DNA of 27,056 nt from a virus. Below the pieces are notes generated by a model that was not told the origin of the DNA, did not search any database, and saw only the letters and a program-made list of their open reading frames with translations. Position 1 is the stretch's first letter, and each line of letters begins with the position of its first letter. A program made the translations under genes and the position numbers. Below, one piece after another: positions 5,093-13,323 of the stretch. The stretch covers positions 1-27,056 of IMG/VR virus record IMGVR_UViG_3300030107_006291; one strand, given 5' to 3'.

Positions 5093-8000
5093 TTATGTCA
5101 TCGCAGTCTGTAGTGGTAGTGTCGCTCGATTTGCTTGGTTTTGTAAACCCTCTAGACGCTTTCTTGGGGCAGGCGCTTGAGGCTCTGCTTTGTAGACGCC
5201 CTGGGTAACTGCAAGCTGGCCAGTCATCATTCCCGGCGCCACGTCAGCAGGCAAAAACTTATGCATGGTTCTCTTATAGGCGTCACTTAAAACTTCACCG
5301 TCTGCTACGCGGTCAGAAGCTTTTTCCATTATGTACACAGCCATTCTTTCGTACAATGAGGAGTGCGCTACTTTTAAATAATCGATTTCAGCATAAGAAA
5401 TAGTGTTGTTCTGGAGGTTTTCGCAAATACGACGAACAGGGTCTTCAGCTACAGCGCAAATTTCTGCAAACTTTCTTATTTCAGAGTCGGGCGCTTTTTG
5501 TCGCCGCTGAAATAACTGAGTAGGATTAACTGCCGCCACTTTTGGCGCGTGCTCTTTAATGTACTGAACTTGCCCTGATACCTGCCGTACAACTTCCTGG
5601 CCAAGCTCTTTACGCTCACCAAACGGTTCTGCAATTTCCTCAAAAACCTTTGCCTGAAGCGCGGGGTTTGTTGTTAACTGGTTCAAACGGTCAACTACTA
5701 CCTCATACTCCTCTTGGCGCTCGGCGGCAGTCTCAGCGTCAACCAGGGCTCCTATTGGCGCAAGAAAACTAGGCAGTACATTTGACTGAGTTGTTTTGCG
5801 AGGCCGCGCTTTGTTGAACATAACATCGATAACGTGGTCCAGGTTTTCAACAAGCGCTTTCTCTGTCCCGTCAATGAGGTCCCATATAGCAACGTTAGCA
5901 CGAGCAAAAGTAGTTGGCTTACTCATTGCGGCAATTGTTGCTGCTGCCATACCACCGCCTAAACCAAATGGAACCGAACCCACAGCCCCTGCAAGCATTG
6001 CAGCTCCAACGCCATCATACCCGGCACCAATGCCACGCAAGGTTTCTTTAGCCGCAAGCTCTCTCTGCATAAGCGCAAGCAATTGCTCGTTTACGTCTTT
6101 ATCTGTAATCTTATCTGCTGCCCTGAGCTCTGCTCTTCTTTTTGTTATCTCTTCTTGTATTTCGGCGGCCCGAACCTTTAACGCTTCTGACTCGTCTGTT
6201 ATCTCGCCTTTTTTAACAGCCTTCTTTGTCTTGTAGACATTGCGGGCATTCTTAACTTTTGCACGAGCAACCTCTTGCCTTGCTCTGATTGAAAGCATTT
6301 CGGTTTCAAGCTCAAGAATAGTCTCCTGGTGCCTAGCCTTAAGCCGCGCAACCTCTTCCTTGCGAAATTGCTCTTTGATTTTTAGCGTAGACTTTTCGCT
6401 AAGCATGGCTTTCTTTAAATCTGAAAGGCCACTGGTTTCTTTAGACAGCTCATCACGAACGCTTTTCTTAATTGTTGCCTCGATTGCCGCTGACTGGTTA
6501 TCAATGCTTCGCATTTTAGCCTGAACAGTTTTTATCTTTGCATCAATTTCGTTTAGCTTTTTAGTCTTCTCGCCCTTAGACGCCAGCTTTTGTTTTGCTT
6601 TTTCTTGCTTTAAAGAGTCAAGTTGGCGAGCAATTGGAAGTCTTGACTTTGCCAGGTCATCAAGCTGTTTGAGCTGCCCTGTTTTAAGCCAACCGCTATG
6701 GGCTTTTTTGTTTGCAAGAATCTGCTTTGTTTCTGCCGCAAATCTTTTTGACTCGGCAAGCGTGTCGCCACCAATGCGTGAACGCTCTCTTGTAAGCGCT
6801 CCCAGCTTTTGGCCTAATTCATCAATTTCCTGGGCTCTTCGCGTATAGTTGCTAAGTTTTTGTTGGGCAAAATCAGGCAGCTCTTTAACTTGTATTTTTC
6901 TGCCGGTAACCATTCGATAAGCTTCAAGCGAGTTTCTCGCTAGTGTCGCTTGATTAAATGATTCCTCTAGCCCTTTTGCTCCATTACGAAACTGGCCCAG
7001 CACTGCATCAAACTCTTCGCCCTTGCCTTTAAAGTACCGCTCAAAAACGTCTGCTAGGTTTTCAGCTTGCTTTCGATAAAGGTCAAACCCTTTGCGTAAA
7101 TTAGTTACACTGGCAGAGCGCACCATGTTGTGTACTGCCGCTATACGCGCCTCTCGATTATTTGCAAAAGGTGTAATACTTCCAGCCCTACTGGAGAGTT
7201 CAGGTTTAAAAGCTTTGGCCGTAAGCCCTGTTTGAATTGCATCCCTTGCTCGGATGTAGTGGCTAATGGCCTGATTAACATCCTTGTACATATCCACAGC
7301 AGCTTTGCCGAAATACTTTTCATTAGTCAGGATAGAGTTAAAGCCATCTGTGATTGTTCTTACGTCGGATATCCCCCGAAAAGCAGCAGAATCTTTAACG
7401 GGCTTTGAATAAAGAACCTCTTGGATTTGTCGCTTTGCATCATCAAGCTCTTTAAACATCACATCAACAGGCAGGTTGCCATCTAGCGCGTCAGTTAATC
7501 TTTCTGATACTTCGTTTAGTCGAGTACCTAATGCAGAGGATAAATCCTTATCAATGTCATCGCGTATGCCCTCAAGAGTGTCCTCTATCTTAGACCAGTA
7601 GTTACGCGCTTCGTCCCGCATCTCCCTTGCTACTGCCGGGGCAGGCTCAACTAGCTTTGGCAATAGTTCATCAAAAAACCCGGCCTTAACCTTATCGGCT
7701 CCTGGCTCTCCGCCTCTTCGCTGCATAAAAACACTTAATTGCTCGGCAGACTCGAGAAGGGCGTTTGTGTCAATAACAGCACGATCACCTATGCGGCTCA
7801 TGTAGCCTTCAGCATCAGCGATAAGCTTACCCATCTCATCTTTTTGCTCGCCTTGAAGACCCTTCATTGCTTCGCGGGTGGCGTTGATTCGGTCGGTAAC
7901 GTCTATCTTGTGGAGCTGGTCGGCAATAACTTTTTCTTGAATCTCAGAAAACATCACAGAGCGACGCGCTTCGTCGTCGGCCTGGCGAAACAAGTATTCA

Positions 8001-9625
8001 GCGTTGTCGATTGCAAACTCACGCTTCTTTGCCGCGCTTAGCTTGTCAAGATTAAACAAGTCCTCCGTAAGCATGCCCTGTTCTCGGAGCTGCTTAAGAC
8101 CCAACTCAATTTCAGAATCGTCAAACCTCTCAACAAAGTCACGACGCTCTTTGCGGAGATCATCAATCTCAAGAAGGTTTTCCTCTTTGTGTCGTCTTAA
8201 CTGAGAACGAAGAGAGTCAATGCTATCGGCGCCACGGTTCTTAATGCCCAGCATTCGCTCACGAATATCAATGGCACGAGTGTTTAGCGCATCAAGCTGG
8301 CTAAGCTCTGAGGCTTTTTCGGCGTTGTGCTTCTGAAGCATCTCAAAGTTGTCGTTAATAAACTGGCGCTTTTCTTCAATGGTAAGTTCTTTTACTGCGT
8401 TTTTGTCGGCATTTAATTCATCAAGCTTACCGTTTATCTCCATGTCTTGGATGATTAGCTCTACATCGTCATCCCTAAGCTCTCGAACAAATGCTTGTCG
8501 CTTTTTCGCAAGAACGGTCTTTTCTTCCGCCAAGCTAAGGGAGGCCATGTCGATATCGTTATCAAGATTAATCTGTTCGTCTATTTTGTTTACGCGGTTT
8601 CTTACTTTTTGAACACTTAAGGCATAGCGCTCGGCCTTAATGTCTTCAAGCGCCTGCTTTGCCGCGTCTACGTCGTTTAAGATAACCCGCTTTTCATCTA
8701 GGCCGCTTTTTCCAGGACGGATTAACTTGCGAACAACGTCTACAGGTTCACCGGTCATAGTGGACACAGCTTGAGCAAGCATATCAGAGGCGCCGTTTAC
8801 CATTGGCATATCTAGCGTCTTCTCGAACATGCTCTTGATAGACGTGGCTGTTTTCTTTGTACCGGCAACACCAAGGACCGCACCTGAGCCAAGGGCACCG
8901 CCAAGGGCACCGCCAAGCAAAGCACTTAAGCCTACATTGGCAATAATATCGCTTGCAGCTTTAGGCTTATCGGAAGTTATAAGCTCGCTAAGCTCCATAC
9001 CCGATTCATAGATGCCTGAGTCTACAGCACCAGCGACCATGAGAGAGACGCCGGTTTGCCCTACTTTTCTAGCAAGCGAGTCAGCCGCAATCTTTTTAAA
9101 AGTAGCTTCTCCTGCTTTTTCACCCAGCCGCGTAGAAAGCATTGCGGAACGACCAGCAGGGGTCAGCCTGGCGGCAGTGCCTAGCGCTCCTCCACCAGCA
9201 GTAAAAAACGCGGGCAAAATAGCTCCGCCAATTTCACCGGTTAAACTTAAGCCGCCAAATTCCTCTTGGTAGGTCTGAAGAATTTTTGGGTCAACAACAG
9301 TTGAAAGCATTGCGTCAGAAATGCCAAACGTAACGCCACGACCAAGACCAGCACCAAACGCCAGCATTGCGTTGCCTAGGCCGGACCCATATTCTTGCTT
9401 AAAGGCCCTATTGGTTGCTGCCTCTTTGGACTCAAACTGCGCCCCCATTTTAAAGGCTTCAAAAGCATCTGACCCGTGAATTTTATAAGGCTGGCCGTTA
9501 GGCAAAACAATATTTACCTCTGCATCTTTAGCAAACCCATACGCTCCAGACGCAACCGCGTCCTTAACCTTTTCATCTTCAATGGTTTCATACGCATTGG
9601 ATTCGTAATTATACAGTCTAGCCAT
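5093..9625 (-). CDS. Very large (1510 aa) internal virion / DNA ejection-type protein
   Basis: The largest gene in the window. The N-terminal 75 residues are soluble (MARLYNYESNAYETIEDEKV). Gly/Ala-rich hydrophobic segments follow at about 82-105, 127-150, 190-205 and 226-256. Residues about 310-1190 are almost entirely helical and charged, as in long coiled coils. A second Gly/Ala hydrophobic block lies near 1195-1235, and the C-terminus is mixed. There is no obvious lysozyme or transglycosylase motif. Large proteins with coiled coil and amphipathic segments in the tail region of podoviruses are typically packaged in the head and ejected to form a channel through the host envelope, and I infer that role here. 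A duplicated segment of about 118-residue period occurs at about 376-545. It starts five bases after the upstream stop with an AAGG SD. A tape-measure role is possible but no tail-tube gene is seen. Confidence 0.7.
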   Translation of the reverse strand: MARLYNYESNAYETIEDEKVKDAVASGAYGFAKDAEVNIVLPNGQPYKIHGSDAFEAFKMGAQFESKEAATNRAFKQEYGSGLGNAMLAFGAGLGRGVTFGISDAMLSTVVDPKILQTYQEEFGGLSLTGEIGGAILPAFFTAGGGALGTAARLTPAGRSAMLSTRLGEKAGEATFKKIAADSLARKVGQTGVSLMVAGAVDSGIYESGMELSELITSDKPKAASDIIANVGLSALLGGALGGALGSGAVLGVAGTKKTATSIKSMFEKTLDMPMVNGASDMLAQAVSTMTGEPVDVVRKLIRPGKSGLDEKRVILNDVDAAKQALEDIKAERYALSVQKVRNRVNKIDEQINLDNDIDMASLSLAEEKTVLAKKRQAFVRELRDDDVELIIQDMEINGKLDELNADKNAVKELTIEEKRQFINDNFEMLQKHNAEKASELSQLDALNTRAIDIRERMLGIKNRGADSIDSLRSQLRRHKEENLLEIDDLRKERRDFVERFDDSEIELGLKQLREQGMLTEDLFNLDKLSAAKKREFAIDNAEYLFRQADDEARRSVMFSEIQEKVIADQLHKIDVTDRINATREAMKGLQGEQKDEMGKLIADAEGYMSRIGDRAVIDTNALLESAEQLSVFMQRRGGEPGADKVKAGFFDELLPKLVEPAPAVAREMRDEARNYWSKIEDTLEGIRDDIDKDLSSALGTRLNEVSERLTDALDGNLPVDVMFKELDDAKRQIQEVLYSKPVKDSAAFRGISDVRTITDGFNSILTNEKYFGKAAVDMYKDVNQAISHYIRARDAIQTGLTAKAFKPELSSRAGSITPFANNREARIAAVHNMVRSASVTNLRKGFDLYRKQAENLADVFERYFKGKGEEFDAVLGQFRNGAKGLEESFNQATLARNSLEAYRMVTGRKIQVKELPDFAQQKLSNYTRRAQEIDELGQKLGALTRERSRIGGDTLAESKRFAAETKQILANKKAHSGWLKTGQLKQLDDLAKSRLPIARQLDSLKQEKAKQKLASKGEKTKKLNEIDAKIKTVQAKMRSIDNQSAAIEATIKKSVRDELSKETSGLSDLKKAMLSEKSTLKIKEQFRKEEVARLKARHQETILELETEMLSIRARQEVARAKVKNARNVYKTKKAVKKGEITDESEALKVRAAEIQEEITKRRAELRAADKITDKDVNEQLLALMQRELAAKETLRGIGAGYDGVGAAMLAGAVGSVPFGLGGGMAAATIAAMSKPTTFARANVAIWDLIDGTEKALVENLDHVIDVMFNKARPRKTTQSNVLPSFLAPIGALVDAETAAERQEEYEVVVDRLNQLTTNPALQAKVFEEIAEPFGERKELGQEVVRQVSGQVQYIKEHAPKVAAVNPTQLFQRRQKAPDSEIRKFAEICAVAEDPVRRICENLQNNTISYAEIDYLKVAHSSLYERMAVYIMEKASDRVADGEVLSDAYKRTMHKFLPADVAPGMMTGQLAVTQGVYKAEPQAPAPRKRLEGLQNQANRATLPLQTAMT

Positions 9626-9630
9626 AGCCC

Positions 9631-11376
9631 TTACTGCCCCTGACCCTTATACCGTTCCATTCGGCTCATAATTTCCTTAGACAGTTCAGCGCTTGCTGTA
9701 GCGTTGGATTCTCCAAAAGCACGCTTCCCGGCCCGAATAACTGTTTGCAGCTCAGAGTCACTTAAAGACCCTTTTCGGTACTCTGCTGCTGCTTGACCCA
9801 GTGCGCTTAGCTGCTGCAACTTAAATTCAATCATGCTGTTTGAATCTGTAGGAAGAGGAACACGCTCAAGATAAAACTTTAAATCGTGGTCAGAAATTTT
9901 ACCGCCTTCTTTAATCTCTGAAAACGTTTTAGATAGGTTTGCAGCAAGTTCGTAAAACTCAGCGGAGTCTGTTCCCATCATGCGGCCAATGTCTTGAGGA
10001 AGCATACCTGTAGTTTGTCGCCACATAGGGCTATCTTTTAAGCCTCGTCCCTGAAATTTTCCTCTTCCGTAATAATAATCCTCCACAGCCTTTAACTGAG
10101 GCAAGAACTGCGACTCAAACTGAGAGAAAAACTCTTTATCTTTTTCGGATAGCTTTGGAACCTTAACCGTTCTCGCTCTTAGCTGAGCAGCAGCAGTTCT
10201 TGCTGCGAACTCCTTGTCGGCCAAAGAAAGCTCAGTTGCTAACCGTGATTTTTCTATGTTGGCAACAACCTTGGCAAGTCCCGTCTTGGACAAGTCAACC
10301 TTGTACTTATCAGCAACTTCGCCAAGCTTCATTTCAACAAGAGTATAAGCTTGCTGGCGAGCCAAGAGCTCAGCCTTTTCCTCGTCGCCGTGGCGGTCAA
10401 GAAGTCGACTATAAGCATTTTCTTGCAATCGAATACCAAACTTTTTATTTGCAAGCTGGGCTTTCTGAGCATCAATGTCTCGATTAATAGCGCCTTCAAT
10501 TATCTTTGAGGCAACATCAGAGCCAGCAAAAGCCCCAAGTCCCTGAGCAAGAGCAGATAAAAGACGCTTCCCTAAAGAATCAAAAATCCTGTTAGGGTTA
10601 ATCTTAAACTCAGACACCTCGTTAATTGCTTCATCAATGTCAGCAGAAGCTTTTTCTTTTGCTTCTTTTCTTAGTTTATCCGCAGCTTGCTTTTGCTGCA
10701 TAAGGTCACGGACTTCGTTACGATAGTCTCGTTTTGCCCTGGACTCTTCTTCGGCCATCTGAGCACGAACGCGGTAATCATAAAGAGCCGCATCTTTTTC
10801 AAGCCCAGCAATCTCGGCAGACTCCCCCTGAATGCGGTCCAAGTCGCCAAGGTAACCTCTTGCAAGAGCTGTTTCTTCGGCTATGCCCCGGCGCATTCGG
10901 TCTTGTTCGTTTTTAAGGCGTTGTCTTTCTAGTTCACCGCCTGCGGCATCTGCCAGTGGTCTTTCAACGGGTGCAGATTTTGACTCAAGAATTCTTTGGT
11001 CAACGTACTCGGACCAGCGAGACTCTGGAATACCCAGACGAAAAGCCTCTAGTTCAAACTTATCGCGAAGACCTTGATCGGCAGCGGCTTGCTGCTCTCT
11101 GGCAAACTCAGTTTCCGTGCTAAGCGCTGCTGCACGGTCGCCTTTTGTAGCTCTTAAATAATCTAATTTCGCCGCATCAGAAAGCCCTGGATTTGCCGCA
11201 AGGTATTCTTCTGGGCGATATCGGTAACGCTCCATATTTTCTCGGCGCTTAGCCGATTCAGCAGCAAACGCTGCGTCTCGCTCTGCTTGCCTTGGGTCTG
11301 CCCCCCGCCGCTCTGCTTGCTGGCGAGCTACTTCAGCCTCATAAACGTCTGAAGGCGGAAACATCGAATCTGACAT
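9631..11376 (-). CDS. Helical internal virion/ejection-type protein, 581 aa
   Basis: A protein rich in Ala, Glu, Arg, Lys and Gln, predicted mostly helical with long charged runs (EAEVARQQAERRGADPRQAE near the N-terminus). One weakly hydrophobic stretch, ALAQGLGAFAGSDVASKIIEGAI, lies about halfway. No enzymatic motif is visible. Its position between the 310-aa S74-like protein and the 1510-aa protein suggests it belongs to the same set of internal or ejected proteins. The frame can be extended one codon to a GTG, but the ATG at 11376 has the SD GAGGT at five bases and forms a TGATG overlap with the upstream gene, so it is the likely start. A scaffold or tail-assembly role cannot be excluded. 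Confidence 0.65.
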   Translation of the reverse strand: MSDSMFPPSDVYEAEVARQQAERRGADPRQAERDAAFAAESAKRRENMERYRYRPEEYLAANPGLSDAAKLDYLRATKGDRAAALSTETEFAREQQAAADQGLRDKFELEAFRLGIPESRWSEYVDQRILESKSAPVERPLADAAGGELERQRLKNEQDRMRRGIAEETALARGYLGDLDRIQGESAEIAGLEKDAALYDYRVRAQMAEEESRAKRDYRNEVRDLMQQKQAADKLRKEAKEKASADIDEAINEVSEFKINPNRIFDSLGKRLLSALAQGLGAFAGSDVASKIIEGAINRDIDAQKAQLANKKFGIRLQENAYSRLLDRHGDEEKAELLARQQAYTLVEMKLGEVADKYKVDLSKTGLAKVVANIEKSRLATELSLADKEFAARTAAAQLRARTVKVPKLSEKDKEFFSQFESQFLPQLKAVEDYYYGRGKFQGRGLKDSPMWRQTTGMLPQDIGRMMGTDSAEFYELAANLSKTFSEIKEGGKISDHDLKFYLERVPLPTDSNSMIEFKLQQLSALGQAAAEYRKGSLSDSELQTVIRAGKRAFGESNATASAELSKEIMSRMERYKGQGQ

Positions 11377-12308
11377 CACTTACCTCTTTTCTTGCCTTCA
11401 ATTTTTGCTAGGCGCTCGCTTAAGGTTTCGTTTTCTTTTTTAAGCATAGCCATTCCAGCCATCATTTTCTTCAAGGCAGCACCGCTATCAATCGTTTTTA
11501 AACCCGCCGGTCCTTGGCGAATCATTTCTTTGCCAGCTTCAGACTTTTCGAGGTCTTGAGCAAGTATCCCAGTCTCGTTTTTACCAGCCATATCGTAATT
11601 GACTGGCTTCATCTTAGAAAGCATCTCAGAGATAGCCTTCTCGCCCTTCTTTGGCGATTTCTTGGACTTTACCCGCTCATCCGATATGAATGCTGCGGCA
11701 ATAGCTGCAAGCCCACCAAGGGCGCTCTGAGCCATTCCCCAGCCTCGTCCTGCACTGGCAGCCTGCTGCTGCATTTGAAGTTGCCGTTCACCAGAAAGAC
11801 GAGCAAGAATCTGACCACGTAAGCTGTCAGCCGCTTGTTGTTTTTCCATCTCCTGAAGCCCCGCCATTGCCTCGTTCCCAAGTGCAGTAACTTGCTCCCC
11901 TCGCTCTCGGCCAGCCCTCAAAGCCCCTGCTGCGTCTCTTGCTCCAAGAGCACGAGCAATCCCCATCTGACCACCACTTAACTGTGCCAGGTTGCGCCGC
12001 ATTTGCTGTTGAGCAAGAGTATCGACATTGCCTGAAGCTCTTGCTTGCAAGCCAGCCAAGTATTCACGCTCAAAAGGCGACATTTGGCCAAGCTCGTTTG
12101 CACCAAACTTTTCACCCATAAGATAAAAATCACCAGCACCCTCGCCGCCTCTGACACCTATAAACCTCCCGTGGTCTTCACCGCCCATCTGATAGACAGC
12201 TTCGCGCCCTTCGGGGTCATCTGGAATATTGTAAACTCCAGTGCTTCGGTCACGTTCGCCGTATGTTGTCTGACCGGAATACGGTCTTGTGTATTCATCA
12301 TCAGCCAC
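11376..12308 (-). CDS. Structural protein with C-terminal S74-like intramolecular chaperone, 310 aa
   Basis: The N-terminal 75 residues are acidic and polar. Residues about 78-185 are helical and Gln/Ala/Arg-rich, and a short hydrophobic stretch follows (ALGGLAAIAAAFI, 196-208). The last 100 residues resemble an S74 intramolecular chaperone: SDERVK with Ser209 and Lys214, LSKMKPVNYDM, TGILAQDLEKSEAGKEM, then a terminal coiled-coil helix. The SDxRVK site matches that of the tail fibre in the same genome. In known proteins this domain drives trimerisation and self-cleaves after the Ser-containing junction. Here it sits on a non-fibre protein in the ejection-protein block. The start is a GTG at 12308, one base after the upstream stop, with only a G-run as SD, so coupling is likely. 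Confidence 0.7.
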   Translation of the reverse strand: MADDEYTRPYSGQTTYGERDRSTGVYNIPDDPEGREAVYQMGGEDHGRFIGVRGGEGAGDFYLMGEKFGANELGQMSPFEREYLAGLQARASGNVDTLAQQQMRRNLAQLSGGQMGIARALGARDAAGALRAGRERGEQVTALGNEAMAGLQEMEKQQAADSLRGQILARLSGERQLQMQQQAASAGRGWGMAQSALGGLAAIAAAFISDERVKSKKSPKKGEKAISEMLSKMKPVNYDMAGKNETGILAQDLEKSEAGKEMIRQGPAGLKTIDSGAALKKMMAGMAMLKKENETLSERLAKIEGKKRGK

Positions 12309-12309
12309 G

Positions 12310-13323
12310 TTAACCCCCCATCAACGAAATTAAAGCGTTCTTCTCGTCATCATCCATATTATCAATAATCTTTTTTACTGACTCAGGCATTTCAACATCT
12401 GATTTCCCTTCACCGACAGGCTCAGGAACTTTTCCTTTTGTTATTACGTTAAAGCCTTCGTTTCCGCCGTACATTAACGAGTCATCAAAAAGAGCGTCTT
12501 TGGATTCTTGGCGTTTTTGTTGCTCTGCTTTTGTTGCTTTTCCGTACATCAACGAATCATCAGGAAGATTGCTTGTTTGGTTCATCTCCTGAATAACATT
12601 GCGGCCTTCCATTCCGCCATACATTAAACTGTCCTGCCCAATCTGCGGATAAAAAATTCGGTCTTTATCGGCGGCTACGTCTGCCTGGCGTTGAATCTCT
12701 TGCTCGCTAATTGGGCTTGCCATCAAGCCACCTTGACCCGTCAAAGGATTGCTTTCCCCTGTCCCGCCGTACATAAGGGAGTCTGCGGCTACTTCGCTTT
12801 TTGGAGCCGCTGGCTTGCTTTCTTTTGCCGCTGCTTTTGGTTTTTCTTCGGTAGTTTCCATTGTAGAAAGATAATCGGCGCCTGACCTTGCCAAAAAATC
12901 AATTGATTTCAGCGTAAGGTCTTCAAGAAACCGGTCTTGCATTTTGCTCATGTTTATATTGTGCGACCCCTCTTGCATTCTAGCATCCAGATAAGCACGA
13001 CCTATCTGGTCATCGGCTCTTGCTGCCCTTGCTACCTGCTGAGCTGTTCCTGCACCAATAACCCCGCTGGCCATTTCATCAACAAGATGCCCCAAGAGCA
13101 TTTCTTGTCTTTTTGACTGAGTAAACGCTTTACGAAGAAGGCCGCTGACCTCGGGCCTTGAGGTTGTTTCGCCTGTGAGCTCTGTTTGTCCTCTAAGGTC
13201 TAGCGGTGGAAGAGTCTTGTTGTAACTCCCCAATGCCGAAGCAATCCCGCCGCCCATAATTCCTGCTGCTGCCCCGCCAAGAACACCGGCAAGCGCTCCT
13301 GCGTATGGATTATCCGATGCCAT
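12310..13323 (-). CDS. Virion-associated protein with four DSLMYGG repeats, 337 aa
   Basis: The protein begins with a Gly/Ala-rich hydrophobic segment (residues 7-31: AGALAGVLGGAAAGIMGGGIAS), typical of membrane-active or ejected phage proteins. A helical region follows to about 155, then a low-complexity Lys/Ala/Pro linker. The second half holds four copies of DSLMYG(G/K) at residues 181, 231, 256 and 281, spaced 50, 25 and 25. The C-terminus is acidic (DNMDDDEKNALISLM). I do not recognise the family. The repeats look like short linear binding motifs for one partner, perhaps another internal protein or a packaging/assembly factor. The ATG overlaps the TAA of the 1211-aa tail gene (TAATG). 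Confidence 0.65.
   Translation of the reverse strand: MASDNPYAGALAGVLGGAAAGIMGGGIASALGSYNKTLPPLDLRGQTELTGETTSRPEVSGLLRKAFTQSKRQEMLLGHLVDEMASGVIGAGTAQQVARAARADDQIGRAYLDARMQEGSHNINMSKMQDRFLEDLTLKSIDFLARSGADYLSTMETTEEKPKAAAKESKPAAPKSEVAADSLMYGGTGESNPLTGQGGLMASPISEQEIQRQADVAADKDRIFYPQIGQDSLMYGGMEGRNVIQEMNQTSNLPDDSLMYGKATKAEQQKRQESKDALFDDSLMYGGNEGFNVITKGKVPEPVGEGKSDVEMPESVKKIIDNMDDDEKNALISLMGG

Noticed and set aside
5796-6524. Two plus-strand frames opposite the 1510-aa gene
   Set aside because: These are Ser/Ala-rich antisense frames produced by Lys/Glu/Arg coiled-coil codons on the coding strand. They lack start signals.
5093-9625. Tape-measure protein for the 1510-aa gene
   Set aside because: Coiled coil and hydrophobic patches would fit, but no tail-tube, sheath or tail-chaperone genes are present, and the gene order matches podovirus ejection proteins better.
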